DNA of 64,000 nt from Thalassospira sp. HF15 (GTDB lineage Bacteria > Pseudomonadota > Alphaproteobacteria > Rhodospirillales > Thalassospiraceae), in assembly GCF_011806525.1 (NCBI RefSeq), contig NZ_JAAVKI010000005.1:124001-188000 (forward strand). Direction: 5' to 3'. This document shows positions 1 to 8,413 of this stretch, piece after piece; the stretch's first letter is position 1; each line of letters starts with the position of its first letter. The notes under the pieces were generated by a model that made no database searches, was not told where the DNA came from, and worked only from the letters and a program-made list of their open reading frames with translations. A program made the translations under genes and the position numbers.

Positions 1-267
1 CTGGCCACCGGCCACGTCGATCCGGAAATGGCCTATTGGACCACGTCGGGTGAGTTTGTCTTCATCGCACTGCTCGGTGGACTGGGCCATGTGGCGGCAC
101 CGTTTATCGCGGCCATCGTCTTCTCGTTCGTGCGGACCTACGCCATCGAATTCGTTCCCCATACCTGGCAGATGATCCTCGGTTTCACGCTGCTTGCGGT
201 CATCATCTTCCTGCCCAAAGGGCTGTGGAGCCTGGTCAGCCGTGAAAAAACAGGAGAACGGGCATGA
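1..267 (+). CDS. livM: Branched-chain amino acid-type ABC transporter permease (LivM-like), C-terminal part
   Basis: The reading frame is open from the first base of the window, so the 5' end lies outside. The visible 88 residues hold two hydrophobic stretches, with GLGHVAAPFIAA early and a final helix followed by the cytosolic tail IIFLPKGLWSLVSR. That FxPxGL tail is typical of LivM permeases. Its stop overlaps the livG start by 4 bp, and livG and livF follow, so this is one inner-membrane permease of a HAAT-family importer. The substrate cannot be read from this fragment; branched-chain amino acids, urea/amides or small organic acids are all possible. Confidence 0.85.
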   Translation: MATGHVDPEMAYWTTSGEFVFIALLGGLGHVAAPFIAAIVFSFVRTYAIEFVPHTWQMILGFTLLAVIIFLPKGLWSLVSREKTGERA

Positions 268-1040
268 CCTGCATTCTCGAAACACGTTCGCTGAACAAGG
301 AATTCGGCGCGGTCATCGCCGCAAAGGATTTGAACGTTCAGATCAACAAGGGTGAAGTCGTTGGCGTTATTGGTTCCAACGGGGCTGGCAAAACGACCTT
401 CATCAACATGGTGACGGGCTATCTCAAACCGACCCGGGGCGAGATCCTGTTTAACGGCAAGTCCATCATGGGGCATTCCCCGCGTGCCATCACGCGGGCC
501 GGAATGGCACGCTCCTTCCAGGTCGCTCAGCTGTTCCCGGAAATGACCGTGCTCGACAACCTGATTGTCGCGCTGGCGGCTGCCGAAAGTGCCCGTCCGA
601 GTTTCTTAAGCCCCCTGCGCAGCGATGCCCGCATCGCCCGTGCGGAGGAAATCCTCAAGGAATTCGGTGTCGAAAACTATCGCGATTCACTGGTGACCGC
701 CGTCCCGCAGGGTGCGCGCAAACTGGTCGATATCGCCATGGCCCTGATCGGCAATCCGCAGATGCTGCTGCTTGATGAACCGACCAGCGGTGTCAGCATG
801 GATGAAAAGACCGGCCTGATGGATACGGTGATGAATGCCGTGCGTCAGCATGGTGTGACCGTGCTGTTTGTCGAACATGACATGGATGTGGTCGAACGCT
901 ATGTCTCGCGCGTTTTGGCGTTCTATAGCGGCGAAATCATTGCCGATGGCGAACCTGCGGCTGTTCTGGCCGATCAGCAGGTCCGCGATCTTGTGACCGG
1001 CCATCGTCCCACCACCAAACAAGGGAATGGCGCATCATGA
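264..1040 (+). CDS. livG: ABC transporter ATP-binding protein, LivG type
   Basis: This 258-residue cytosolic ATPase energises the HAAT-family importer together with LivF. Walker A is GSNGAGKT (residues 37-44), Walker B is MLLLDE (167-172), and the switch His is in FVEHDMDVV. The region where LSGGQ or LSYGQ is expected reads AVPQGARKLVDIAMAL (146-161), so the ABC signature is degenerate. The start overlaps the permease stop by 4 bp and the stop overlaps livF by 4 bp, indicating translational coupling. LivG-type length (about 255) and the extended N-terminal half separate it from LivF. Assignment to the family is firm; the substrate is unknown. Confidence 0.92.
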   Translation: MTCILETRSLNKEFGAVIAAKDLNVQINKGEVVGVIGSNGAGKTTFINMVTGYLKPTRGEILFNGKSIMGHSPRAITRAGMARSFQVAQLFPEMTVLDNLIVALAAAESARPSFLSPLRSDARIARAEEILKEFGVENYRDSLVTAVPQGARKLVDIAMALIGNPQMLLLDEPTSGVSMDEKTGLMDTVMNAVRQHGVTVLFVEHDMDVVERYVSRVLAFYSGEIIADGEPAAVLADQQVRDLVTGHRPTTKQGNGAS

Positions 1041-1699
1041 CCCTGGAAATCAACAATCTCGATGTTTCAATCGGCAATATTCCGATCTTGCGTGATGTCT
1101 CGCTTTTGGTTCCATCCGGCAAGATGTTTGGCCTGATTGGCCATAACGGGGCAGGCAAAACCACCCTGATGCGCGCCATCATGGGCCTTCTGGATGCAGA
1201 CCAGGGCACCATCACCTTTAATGGTCAGGACCTGCGCAAGATGGCCGACTTTGCCCGCGCCAAAACCGGCATCAGCTACATGCCCGAAGACCGTCGTCTG
1301 ATCCCGTCCCTGACGGTCGAGGAAAACATTCTTCTTCCGGCCTGGACCAACGGCATCAAGGACGCCGAGGAACGGCTGAAATGGGTCTATGACCTGTTGC
1401 CGGAAATCGCCCAGTTCCGGGATCGCCGGGCGCTGCAGCTTTCCGGCGGGCAGCAGAAACTGGTTTCGCTCGGGCGCGCATTGATGCCCGGCCGCAATCT
1501 TCTGTTGCTTGATGAACCGTTCGAAGGGGTCGCACCGGTCCTGTCACGTCGCCTGTCGGAAGTTATTTCCGATCTGGGCAGCAGTGGCCTGTGCGTCCTG
1601 ATCTCTGAATCCGATGACAGCCATTCTGCCGATCTGGTGGCGGGCAGTTATCGCATCGAACGTGGCACCGTTTCCAAGGCTGAACTGGAAACCGCCTGA
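1037..1699 (+). CDS. livF: ABC transporter ATP-binding protein, LivF type
   Basis: Second ATPase of the HAAT importer, 220 residues. Walker A GHNGAGKT (35-42), canonical signature LSGGQ (135-139), Walker B LLLLDE (155-160) and the LivF-like sequence SYMPEDRRLIPSLTVEENILL are all present. The signature motif here is intact, unlike in LivG, so in the heterodimer one ATP site would carry the consensus signature and the other the degenerate one. It is slightly shorter than the usual 235 residues. A gap of 36 bp separates it from the alcohol dehydrogenase gene, compatible with one operon that imports and oxidises the same compound. Confidence 0.92.
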   Translation: MTLEINNLDVSIGNIPILRDVSLLVPSGKMFGLIGHNGAGKTTLMRAIMGLLDADQGTITFNGQDLRKMADFARAKTGISYMPEDRRLIPSLTVEENILLPAWTNGIKDAEERLKWVYDLLPEIAQFRDRRALQLSGGQQKLVSLGRALMPGRNLLLLDEPFEGVAPVLSRRLSEVISDLGSSGLCVLISESDDSHSADLVAGSYRIERGTVSKAELETA

Positions 1700-1735
1700 T
1701 CCCGCTAACAGACAAGTCAAAAGACGAGGTTTCCC

Positions 1736-2890
1736 ATGTCAGACTTTGTGTTTGAAACCACCCCTCGCGTCATCTGCGAGTTCGACGGTGCCTTGCAACT
1801 CGGTGCGCTCTGCAAGGAGTTCGGTGCAAAACGCGCCGTTCTCCTGACCGACCCGGGTTTGCAGAAGGTTGGCCTGATTGACGCCCCCTATGCCGCCCTT
1901 AAGGACGCCGGGATCGAAACCCTGCTGTGGACTGATGTTCAGGCCGACCCGCCCGAGCAAAGCATTCTGGCGGCCGTCAAGGGTGCCCGTGATTTCAAGG
2001 CCGATATCGTCATCGGCCTTGGGGGCGGTTCATCGCTTGATACCGCCAAACTGGTCGCCCTTCTGTGCGGCAAGGACCAGAAGCTTGACGAGATTTATGG
2101 CATCGGTCTGGCAACAGGTCCGCGCCTGCCGCTTATTCAGGTGCCGACCACGGCCGGTACCGGTTCGGAAGTCACCCCAATCTCGATCGTCACCACCCCG
2201 ACACACGAGAAAAAGGGTGTCGTTTCCAACCTGCTTTATCCCGATATCGCCCTGCTGGATGCCAAACTGACCATGGGCCTTCCGGCACCGATCACGGCCA
2301 TGACCGGCATTGATGCCATGGTTCATGCGATTGAGGCCTACACCACCAAGCACAAGAAAAATGCGCTGTCTGACGGGCTCGCCATCCGTGCGATGCAGCT
2401 GATGACCGCCCATATCGATGATGCGGTTTCCGCCACCCCGTCACGCGAAGCCCGCGAAGCCATGCTTCAGGGCTCCATGCTGGCCGGGATGGCCTTTGCC
2501 AATGCCCCGGTCGCGGCTGTTCATGCCCTTGCCTATCCGCTGGGCGGACATTTTCACGTACCGCATGGCCACAGCAATGCATTGGTCCTGATCGAAGTTC
2601 TGAAATTCAACCGGGATGCCGCGGTATCACACTATGCCGAGCTCGCCCGTGCGGTTCTGCCCGGCGAAAAATTCGCAAATGACGATGTCGCCTGTGATCG
2701 CTTCATCAATTTCATGACCGACATGGTCGAACGCATGCCGTTCAGCCGCACCTTGCGCGAAGTCGGCGTGGCGGAAAGCGACCTCGACATGCTGGCAACC
2801 GATGCGATGAAGGTGGAACGCCTTCTGATGAACAACCCGCGTGAAATGACGTTCGATGCCGCACGCGCGATTTATGCCGCCGTGCTGTAA
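1736..2890 (+). CDS. Iron-containing (group III) alcohol dehydrogenase
   Basis: This 384-residue NAD(P)-dependent alcohol dehydrogenase has the normal family length. The nucleotide-binding GGGSS is at 96-100, PTTAGTGSEVT follows at about 137-147, and the Fe(II) ligands D193, H197, H263 and H277 sit in GIDAMVHAIE, AVHALAYPLG and VPHGHSNA, matching the FucO pattern. It is the first of two homologous dehydrogenases flanking an aldehyde dehydrogenase. Together they could oxidise a primary alcohol, omega-hydroxy acid or diol to the acid; 4-hydroxybutyrate or 1,4-butanediol would fit the neighbour, but this is inference. A clear Shine-Dalgarno-like GACGAGG lies just upstream of the ATG. Confidence 0.88.
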   Translation: MSDFVFETTPRVICEFDGALQLGALCKEFGAKRAVLLTDPGLQKVGLIDAPYAALKDAGIETLLWTDVQADPPEQSILAAVKGARDFKADIVIGLGGGSSLDTAKLVALLCGKDQKLDEIYGIGLATGPRLPLIQVPTTAGTGSEVTPISIVTTPTHEKKGVVSNLLYPDIALLDAKLTMGLPAPITAMTGIDAMVHAIEAYTTKHKKNALSDGLAIRAMQLMTAHIDDAVSATPSREAREAMLQGSMLAGMAFANAPVAAVHALAYPLGGHFHVPHGHSNALVLIEVLKFNRDAAVSHYAELARAVLPGEKFANDDVACDRFINFMTDMVERMPFSRTLREVGVAESDLDMLATDAMKVERLLMNNPREMTFDAARAIYAAVL

Positions 2891-2908
2891 CGAAAAGGAA
2901 TAGCCACC

Positions 2909-4384
2909 ATGACCATCCAGCTCAATGATTCCGGCCTTTGGCAGACCCAGGCACATATCGACGGCAACTGGGTCGCATCTGACAGCGGCAAGACCTTTGC
3001 GGTCGTCGATCCGGCCACGGGCGAACATCTTGCCGATGTGCCCGATATGGGTGCGGCTGAAACCGGCCGCGCAGTTGATGCCGCCAATGCCGCCCTGCCC
3101 ACATGGCGCGCCAAAACCGCAAAGGAACGCGCAAGCGTCCTTCGTAAATGGTTTGATCTCTGCATGGCGGCACAGGCCGACCTTGCCCTGCTGATGACCC
3201 GCGAACAGGGCAAACCCCTTGCCGAGGCATCCGGCGAAGTTGCCTATGGCGCGTCCTTCCTTGAATGGTTTGCCGAAGAAGGCAAACGCATCTATGGCGA
3301 CGTCATTCCGTCCCATGGGGCGGATAAACGCATCATCACCATCAAACAGCCGATCGGTGTTGTCGCCGCGATCACACCATGGAACTTCCCGATGGCAATG
3401 ATCACACGCAAATGCGCCCCGGCCCTTGCGGCGGGCTGCACCGTCGTCATCAAACCGGCCGAAGATACGCCGCTGACCGCACTGGCACTGGTGGAACTGG
3501 CCAAACGTGCAGGCTTCCCCGATGGCGTGATCAACATCGTCACCGCATCGCACGGCGCAGAAATTGGTGGGGAGCTGACCGCGAACCCGATTGTGCGCAA
3601 GCTGTCCTTTACCGGTTCGACCCAGGTCGGCAAGCTTTTGATGCGTCAGTGCTCCGACACAGTCAAAAAGGTCAGTCTGGAACTGGGTGGCAATGCGCCG
3701 TTCATCGTGTTTGACGATGCCGATCTGGATGCGGCCGTTGCCGGCGCGATTGCATCGAAATACCGCAATGCCGGTCAGACCTGTGTGTGTGCCAACCGTA
3801 TTCTGGTTCAGGACGGTGTCTATGACGCCTTTGCCGCCAAACTGGCCGAGGCCGTTGGCAAACTGCGCGTTGGTCACGGCACCGAAGACGGCGTTACGCA
3901 GGGTCCGCTGATCAATACCAAGGCGATTGAAAAGGTCGAAGCACTGGTCGAAGACGCCGTTTCCCGCGGTGCAAAGACCGTGCTTGGCGGTAACCGCGCC
4001 AAAGCAGACAGCAACTTTTACACCCCGACCATCCTGACCGGGGTTACCGCCGATATGCGGATTTTCTCCGAGGAAATCTTTGGCCCGGTTGCCCCGCTGT
4101 TCAAGTTCAGCAGCGAAGAAGACGCCATTCGAATGGCCAATGATACGCCGTTTGGTCTGGCGGCCTATTTCTATGCCCGTGATATCGGCCGCATCTGGCG
4201 GGTTGGCGAGGCGCTTGAATACGGCATCGTTGGCATCAACGAAGGTATCATTTCGACTGAATCCGCCCCGTTTGGCGGGGTCAAGGAATCCGGCATCGGC
4301 CGCGAAGGGTCGAAATACGGCGTCGATGATTTCGTCGAGATTAAATATATGTGCCTCGGCGGTCTCGCCGGGAATGCCAACTGA
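2909..4384 (+). CDS. gabD: NAD(P)-dependent succinate-semialdehyde-type aldehyde dehydrogenase
   Basis: This 491-residue protein is a full-length aldehyde dehydrogenase closest in feel to GabD. TPWNFP (156-161) marks the cofactor site, E258 in SLELGGNAPF is the general base, and C292 in AGQTCVCANR is the nucleophile. A second Cys two residues later (C294) matches the redox-switch cysteine known in E. coli GabD. It probably oxidises a short-chain (semi)aldehyde, such as succinic semialdehyde, made by the flanking alcohol dehydrogenases. Gaps of 18 bp and 21 bp to its neighbours indicate one operon. The gene symbol is a family assignment; related short-chain aldehydes such as glutarate semialdehyde are possible. 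Confidence 0.85.
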   Translation: MTIQLNDSGLWQTQAHIDGNWVASDSGKTFAVVDPATGEHLADVPDMGAAETGRAVDAANAALPTWRAKTAKERASVLRKWFDLCMAAQADLALLMTREQGKPLAEASGEVAYGASFLEWFAEEGKRIYGDVIPSHGADKRIITIKQPIGVVAAITPWNFPMAMITRKCAPALAAGCTVVIKPAEDTPLTALALVELAKRAGFPDGVINIVTASHGAEIGGELTANPIVRKLSFTGSTQVGKLLMRQCSDTVKKVSLELGGNAPFIVFDDADLDAAVAGAIASKYRNAGQTCVCANRILVQDGVYDAFAAKLAEAVGKLRVGHGTEDGVTQGPLINTKAIEKVEALVEDAVSRGAKTVLGGNRAKADSNFYTPTILTGVTADMRIFSEEIFGPVAPLFKFSSEEDAIRMANDTPFGLAAYFYARDIGRIWRVGEALEYGIVGINEGIISTESAPFGGVKESGIGREGSKYGVDDFVEIKYMCLGGLAGNAN

Positions 4385-4405
4385 TCCCGGATAAGGAGAC
4401 AAATC

Positions 4406-5560
4406 ATGAGTTTCATGTTCCGAAGCGTCCCGCGCATTGTCTGCGAAGCCGGTGGCATTGCCAAGACCGGCAGCCTGATGAAAGAACTCGGCACCAGCCG
4501 TGTCACCATCGTCTGCGATCCGGGCATCGTCAAACTGGGCTTTGCGCAAAAGGCACAAGCCTCCCTCGAAGCCGCCGGGATCGCTGTTCAGATCTTTTCC
4601 GACGTCGAAGCCGACCCACCCCAGAAAGTCGTCGAAGCTGCGATTACCGGTGCACGTGACTTCAAGGCAGATGGCGTGATTGGACTTGGCGGCGGCAGTT
4701 CACTTGATAGTGCCAAGCTGGTTGCGTTGCTGGCCAACAGCGATCAGACCATCGAAGAGATCTATGGTATCGACAAGGCAACCGGTGATCGCCTGCCACT
4801 GATCCAGATCCCGACCACTGCCGGGACCGGATCGGAAGTCACCTGGGTGTCGGTGATTACCGATAACAACAACCTCAAACAGGTTGTCTACACCCCGCAA
4901 CTGATGCCCGACATCGCCCTTCTTGACGCAGAGCTGACCTATGGCCTGCCGCAAAAAGTCACAGCCGCCACAGGCCTTGATGCCATGGTGCATGCAATCG
5001 AAGGCTATACCAGCCGGACGCGCAAGAACCCGATTGCCGATGGCATGGCGGTAACGGCCCTTTCGCTGCTGGGCAAAAACCTGATGAAGGTGATTGAAAA
5101 TCCGGGTGACAAGGAAGCACGCTCTGCGATGTTGCAGGGGTCGCTGATTGCCGGGATGGCCTTTGCCAATGCATCGGTTGCCGCCATTCATGGCTTGGCC
5201 TATCCGCTGGGTGCGCGGTTCCATATCCCGCACGGCCATGCCAATGCACTGGTCATGGCGCAAGTGATCCGCTTTAACCTGCCCTCGGCCAAAAAGCTTT
5301 ATGCCGAACTGGCACCCTGCCTGATCGAAGGGGTTGAGTTCGACAGCGAAGATGCCGCTGCTGAGGCCTTCGTCAAACGGATCGAGGAAATGGTCCCGGC
5401 CAGCGGTCTTGAAACCCGTCTGCGCGATCTTGGCGTCACCGAAGAGTCCCTGCCCGAAATGGCCGAGGAAGTCTTTACCAAGATCCATCGCCTGATTGAC
5501 AGCAACCCGCGTGACATGACCGCCAAGGAAATCGAGGCGATCTATCGCGAGGTCTACTGA
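4406..5560 (+). CDS. Iron-containing alcohol dehydrogenase, paralogue of the gene at 1736
   Basis: At 384 residues it has the same length as the dehydrogenase upstream and shares long segments with it (for example GARDFKAD, GLGGGSSLD, PTTAGTGSEVT, MLQGS, PRDMT near the end versus PREMT). Fe(II) ligands D192, H196, H262 and H276 are all present. It is the last gene of the ABC/dehydrogenase operon and is followed by two hairpins. The pair probably arose by duplication and divergence; differences around residues 148-160 (WVSVITDNNN versus PISIVTTPTH) could alter substrate range. Which alcohol it acts on is not visible. Confidence 0.87.
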   Translation: MSFMFRSVPRIVCEAGGIAKTGSLMKELGTSRVTIVCDPGIVKLGFAQKAQASLEAAGIAVQIFSDVEADPPQKVVEAAITGARDFKADGVIGLGGGSSLDSAKLVALLANSDQTIEEIYGIDKATGDRLPLIQIPTTAGTGSEVTWVSVITDNNNLKQVVYTPQLMPDIALLDAELTYGLPQKVTAATGLDAMVHAIEGYTSRTRKNPIADGMAVTALSLLGKNLMKVIENPGDKEARSAMLQGSLIAGMAFANASVAAIHGLAYPLGARFHIPHGHANALVMAQVIRFNLPSAKKLYAELAPCLIEGVEFDSEDAAAEAFVKRIEEMVPASGLETRLRDLGVTEESLPEMAEEVFTKIHRLIDSNPRDMTAKEIEAIYREVY

Positions 5561-5599
5561 TTGCCGGGATTATGCGGTTTCGGCCGCTAATCTTTGCAG

Positions 5600-5645
5600 A
5601 AACCGGCGGCGTGCTCGGTCGCTTCGTCGCCGGTTTTACTTTTTC
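5600..5645 (+). terminator. Rho-independent terminator after the alcohol dehydrogenase operon
   Basis: Inverted repeat AAACCGGCG (5600-5608) and CGCCGGTTT (5628-5636) with a 19-nt loop, followed by TACTTTTT. It lies 40 bp after the stop at 5560. The loop is longer than usual, so efficiency is uncertain. Confidence 0.6.
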
Positions 5646-5717
5646 GGGATTTGAGTTCAGATCGCAGAAAGCGCTCAGTTTGCCCCTTTTTCCATTTTGG
5701 AAACGCGATCAGCTGTC

Positions 5718-5751
5718 AAAAAGCCCCAACCGATTGTAGCTAGGGCTTTTT
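5718..5751. terminator. Bidirectional terminator between convergent operons
   Basis: AAAAAGCCC (5718-5726) pairs with GGGCTTTTT (5743-5751) around a 16-nt loop. Because the stem begins with A's and ends with T's it can work on both strands, serving the rightward dehydrogenase operon and the leftward kinase gene that ends at 5784. Confidence 0.75.
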
Positions 5752-5783
5752 GATGCCGATATTAAAAGGCGATAAGATTAACC

Positions 5784-7406
5784 CTACTCGCTCAGTTGTT
5801 CAAACAACCGGGCGACGGCCTCAGCCCCCGGGTCGATATGACCTTCAAGCTGTTCAGCATTGATATAGGATGCCCGTCCTGCCTTTGCCTTGACAATCGT
5901 CGAGGTATGAACAGCCCCTTTGCGAGCCGCATCTGCCGCTGCAGAAAGACCTTTGCCTTCAAGTGCGTCAAGAGCAGGCTTCAGAGCATCAACCATCGTA
6001 CGGTCACCGAGTTCGGCACCGCCAATCTGCTGCATGCGCTCCAAACCGTCCTTGAGCGCCGCCACCATCGAACGCCCGCTTGAGGCCGCGTCCCCGGCTG
6101 CGGTGAAGAAGATCGCCAGCAATACACCTGATGATCCTCCCATCGTCTGGCTAAGCTCCTGCCCAATGGCGCGCAAAAGCTGGGTATGATCGGCAAGTGG
6201 CAACCGATCAAGAGCACCCATTAAGGCCCGCGCCGCTGTGGCAAGCGTGGACCCGGTATCGCCATCGCCCGACTTTGCATCCAGCGCGTTCAGATCATTT
6301 TCAGCATCAATCAGGATATGACAGCACTGCGTCAGAAACGCCGCAGTCTGGCGATGCTCGGACGGGATCGGCTGGATTGGCGTCAGGCCATCAGGAAGCT
6401 CAATGACACTAACAGGTTTTATCGGATTGCAACCCGGCCAGGCTGATGGTGCACAGGGTGCAGACAACCATGCATGATCCTCGGCACTGATCGGATAGAC
6501 CGATACCGAAAAGCCCCGCATATCAAGCGACGTCATCATGGCGGCTGGCCCCACGATGAATTTCAGGTTCTTGGCAATCGATGAATTGATCAGGTCGTTG
6601 GCCAGAATGGCCATCTCAAGCACGGATGTCCCGCCAAGGTTATTGAGCAACACCACATGCGGCTTGTTTTCCATGACCGCTGCAAGCTTGGCCGTGACTG
6701 CAGCCATGGCTTGCTCGGCATTGTGATAATCAATCTGTTGAACACCTGCTTCGCCGTGAATGCCAAGTCCAAGCTCGGCCTTGCCATCCCCAATACGGTT
6801 TTCCTTGGGGGATCCCGGAACGGTGCAGGTATCAAGCGACATGCCAATAGATTTAGTCCCCGAAATCACCCGATTGGCGGCCGCAGTTACGTCTTCAAGT
6901 GACGCGCCGCTTTCGGCCATCGCACCGGCAATTTTATGGACAAAAAGCGTGCCTGCCACACCACGTGGCTGCGGAAGATCTGGCAAGGCGATATCATCAT
7001 CAACAATGACGATATTGACCTTCAGGCCAAAGGCCCGCGCACGTTCTGCTGCCAAGCCGAAATTAAGCCGATCCCCGGTATAGTTTTTGACAATCAGCAA
7101 ACAGCCGGATGGACCGGTAACCGACAGGATACCGGCAAGCACGGCATCAACCGACGGGGAGGCAAACACATCACCGCAAACCGCAGCTGTCAGCATGCCC
7201 GCCCCCACAAAACCGGCATGGGCCGGTTCATGGCCAGAGCCACCACCCGAAACAATGGCGACCTTTGATTTGTCCCAGTCGTTGCGTACCACCACACGAA
7301 TATGTGGGTATCCGTCAATCCGGGCCAGTTTGCCGCCGGATGCCTTTATCACGCCATCAATGGCTTCGGTTACAGTTGCGTCTTTATTGTTTATGAATTG
7401 GGCCAT
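5784..7406 (-). CDS. dhaK: Dihydroxyacetone kinase family protein, fused DhaK-DhaL
   Basis: This 540-residue ATP-dependent kinase has the substrate domain (DhaK, about 1-330) followed by a short Pro-rich linker and the nucleotide domain (DhaL, about 350-540). The DhaK part has GGGSGHEPAH (54-63) and the His expected to bind the triose covalently, H217 in GLGIHGEAG. The DhaL part has the Mg-binding DGDTG and GGSSGVLL. It is the last gene of the leftward polyol/sugar ABC operon, 11 bp after the ATPase. It should phosphorylate dihydroxyacetone, or a related short ketose such as an erythrulose (DerK/LerK-type enzymes belong to the same family), formed from the imported compound. SD GGAGATCAC precedes the ATG. 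Confidence 0.9.
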   Translation of the reverse strand: MAQFINNKDATVTEAIDGVIKASGGKLARIDGYPHIRVVVRNDWDKSKVAIVSGGGSGHEPAHAGFVGAGMLTAAVCGDVFASPSVDAVLAGILSVTGPSGCLLIVKNYTGDRLNFGLAAERARAFGLKVNIVIVDDDIALPDLPQPRGVAGTLFVHKIAGAMAESGASLEDVTAAANRVISGTKSIGMSLDTCTVPGSPKENRIGDGKAELGLGIHGEAGVQQIDYHNAEQAMAAVTAKLAAVMENKPHVVLLNNLGGTSVLEMAILANDLINSSIAKNLKFIVGPAAMMTSLDMRGFSVSVYPISAEDHAWLSAPCAPSAWPGCNPIKPVSVIELPDGLTPIQPIPSEHRQTAAFLTQCCHILIDAENDLNALDAKSGDGDTGSTLATAARALMGALDRLPLADHTQLLRAIGQELSQTMGGSSGVLLAIFFTAAGDAASSGRSMVAALKDGLERMQQIGGAELGDRTMVDALKPALDALEGKGLSAAADAARKGAVHTSTIVKAKAGRASYINAEQLEGHIDPGAEAVARLFEQLSE

Positions 7407-7417
7407 TGTGATCTCCT

Positions 7418-8413
7418 TCAGGCCACCCGAGCGCCGTCAGCGCCGAAGTAGAATGGTTTCCGTGGACTAATCTTGACGATGTCTCCGGTTTTAAGTTCCG
7501 TATGAGCATCCGTGACCGTGATCAGGTCATGCGACTTGAACGTCAGATGAAGCCGTGTCTGATCCCCAAGATGCTCAACCCGCTGAACAAAGCTTTCTTC
7601 ACCCTCGCCCTGAATGATTTGTTCAGGACGCAGTCCGATCTTCGCTGCCCCACTTGGGGCGCCAGCAAAGACATCGGCAGGCAAAACATTGATCCGCGGT
7701 TGACCAAGCCGACTGGCAGCATAGATGCTGACCGGGTCTTCATAGATTTCACGCGGCGCGCCAAACTGAACCAGCCGCCCCTGATCAAGAACCCCAACAT
7801 GGGTCGCCATGGTCATGGCTTCGATCTGGTCATGGGTAACGTACAAAAGCGTCGCCCCGGAATCCGCCTGAATGGATTTCAGCTCAACCCGAAGGTCAGC
7901 ACGCAACTTGGCATCAAGCGAACTTAGTGGCTCATCCATCAGATAAACCATCGGTTTGCGGACCAACGCACGCCCGATGGAGACACGCTGCATCTCCCCC
8001 CCTGATAACTCGGTCGCCTTGTTATCAAGCTTGTGGCTGATCTGCAAAATCTCTGCGATTTCACCGACTTTGCGTTTGATCTGATCCTTGGACGTTTTCA
8101 GGATCGGGGATTTCAGCGGGAATTCCAGATTGTCACGCACCGTCATATGCGGATAGAGCGAGTATTGCTGAAACACCATGGCGACGTCGCGTTGGGCCGG
8201 AGTCAGCCCCGCCATGTCACGCCCGCCAATCATGACCTGCCCTGCATCCGGGTTATCAAGCCCGGAAACCATCCGAAGCGTTGTTGTTTTCCCCGCCCCG
8301 GTCGGACCAAGAAGCACAACAAAGGAACCGTCTGGAATGGTCATTGTCACATTATCAAGTGCCGTATCCGCCCCAAAGCATTTGGTGACACCGGTTAAGC
8401 TTACCTCAGCCAT
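7418..8413 (-). CDS. Carbohydrate ABC transporter ATP-binding protein (MalK/UgpC family), ATPase 2
   Basis: Chosen start gives 331 residues beginning MAEVSLTG; the frame stays open 35 codons further upstream, but that extension lies inside the preceding gene and looks non-coding. Walker A GPTGAGKT, signature LSGGEMQR and Walker B VYLMDEPLSSLDA are intact. A C-terminal OB-like (TOBE) region follows, with RPEQIIQGEGEE. Its ATG overlaps the previous ATPase gene by 8 bp. Two non-identical ATPases in one operon is the arrangement known for glycerol importers (GlpS/GlpT of rhizobia), which fits a small polyol substrate and the kinase next door. Confidence 0.9.
   Translation of the reverse strand: MAEVSLTGVTKCFGADTALDNVTMTIPDGSFVVLLGPTGAGKTTTLRMVSGLDNPDAGQVMIGGRDMAGLTPAQRDVAMVFQQYSLYPHMTVRDNLEFPLKSPILKTSKDQIKRKVGEIAEILQISHKLDNKATELSGGEMQRVSIGRALVRKPMVYLMDEPLSSLDAKLRADLRVELKSIQADSGATLLYVTHDQIEAMTMATHVGVLDQGRLVQFGAPREIYEDPVSIYAASRLGQPRINVLPADVFAGAPSGAAKIGLRPEQIIQGEGEESFVQRVEHLGDQTRLHLTFKSHDLITVTDAHTELKTGDIVKISPRKPFYFGADGARVA

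Noticed and set aside
2627..4558. 643-codon open frame antisense to the dehydrogenase genes
   Set aside because: It lies opposite genes with complete catalytic motifs, has no domain or SD, and its length is explained by GC-rich codon bias on the real strand.
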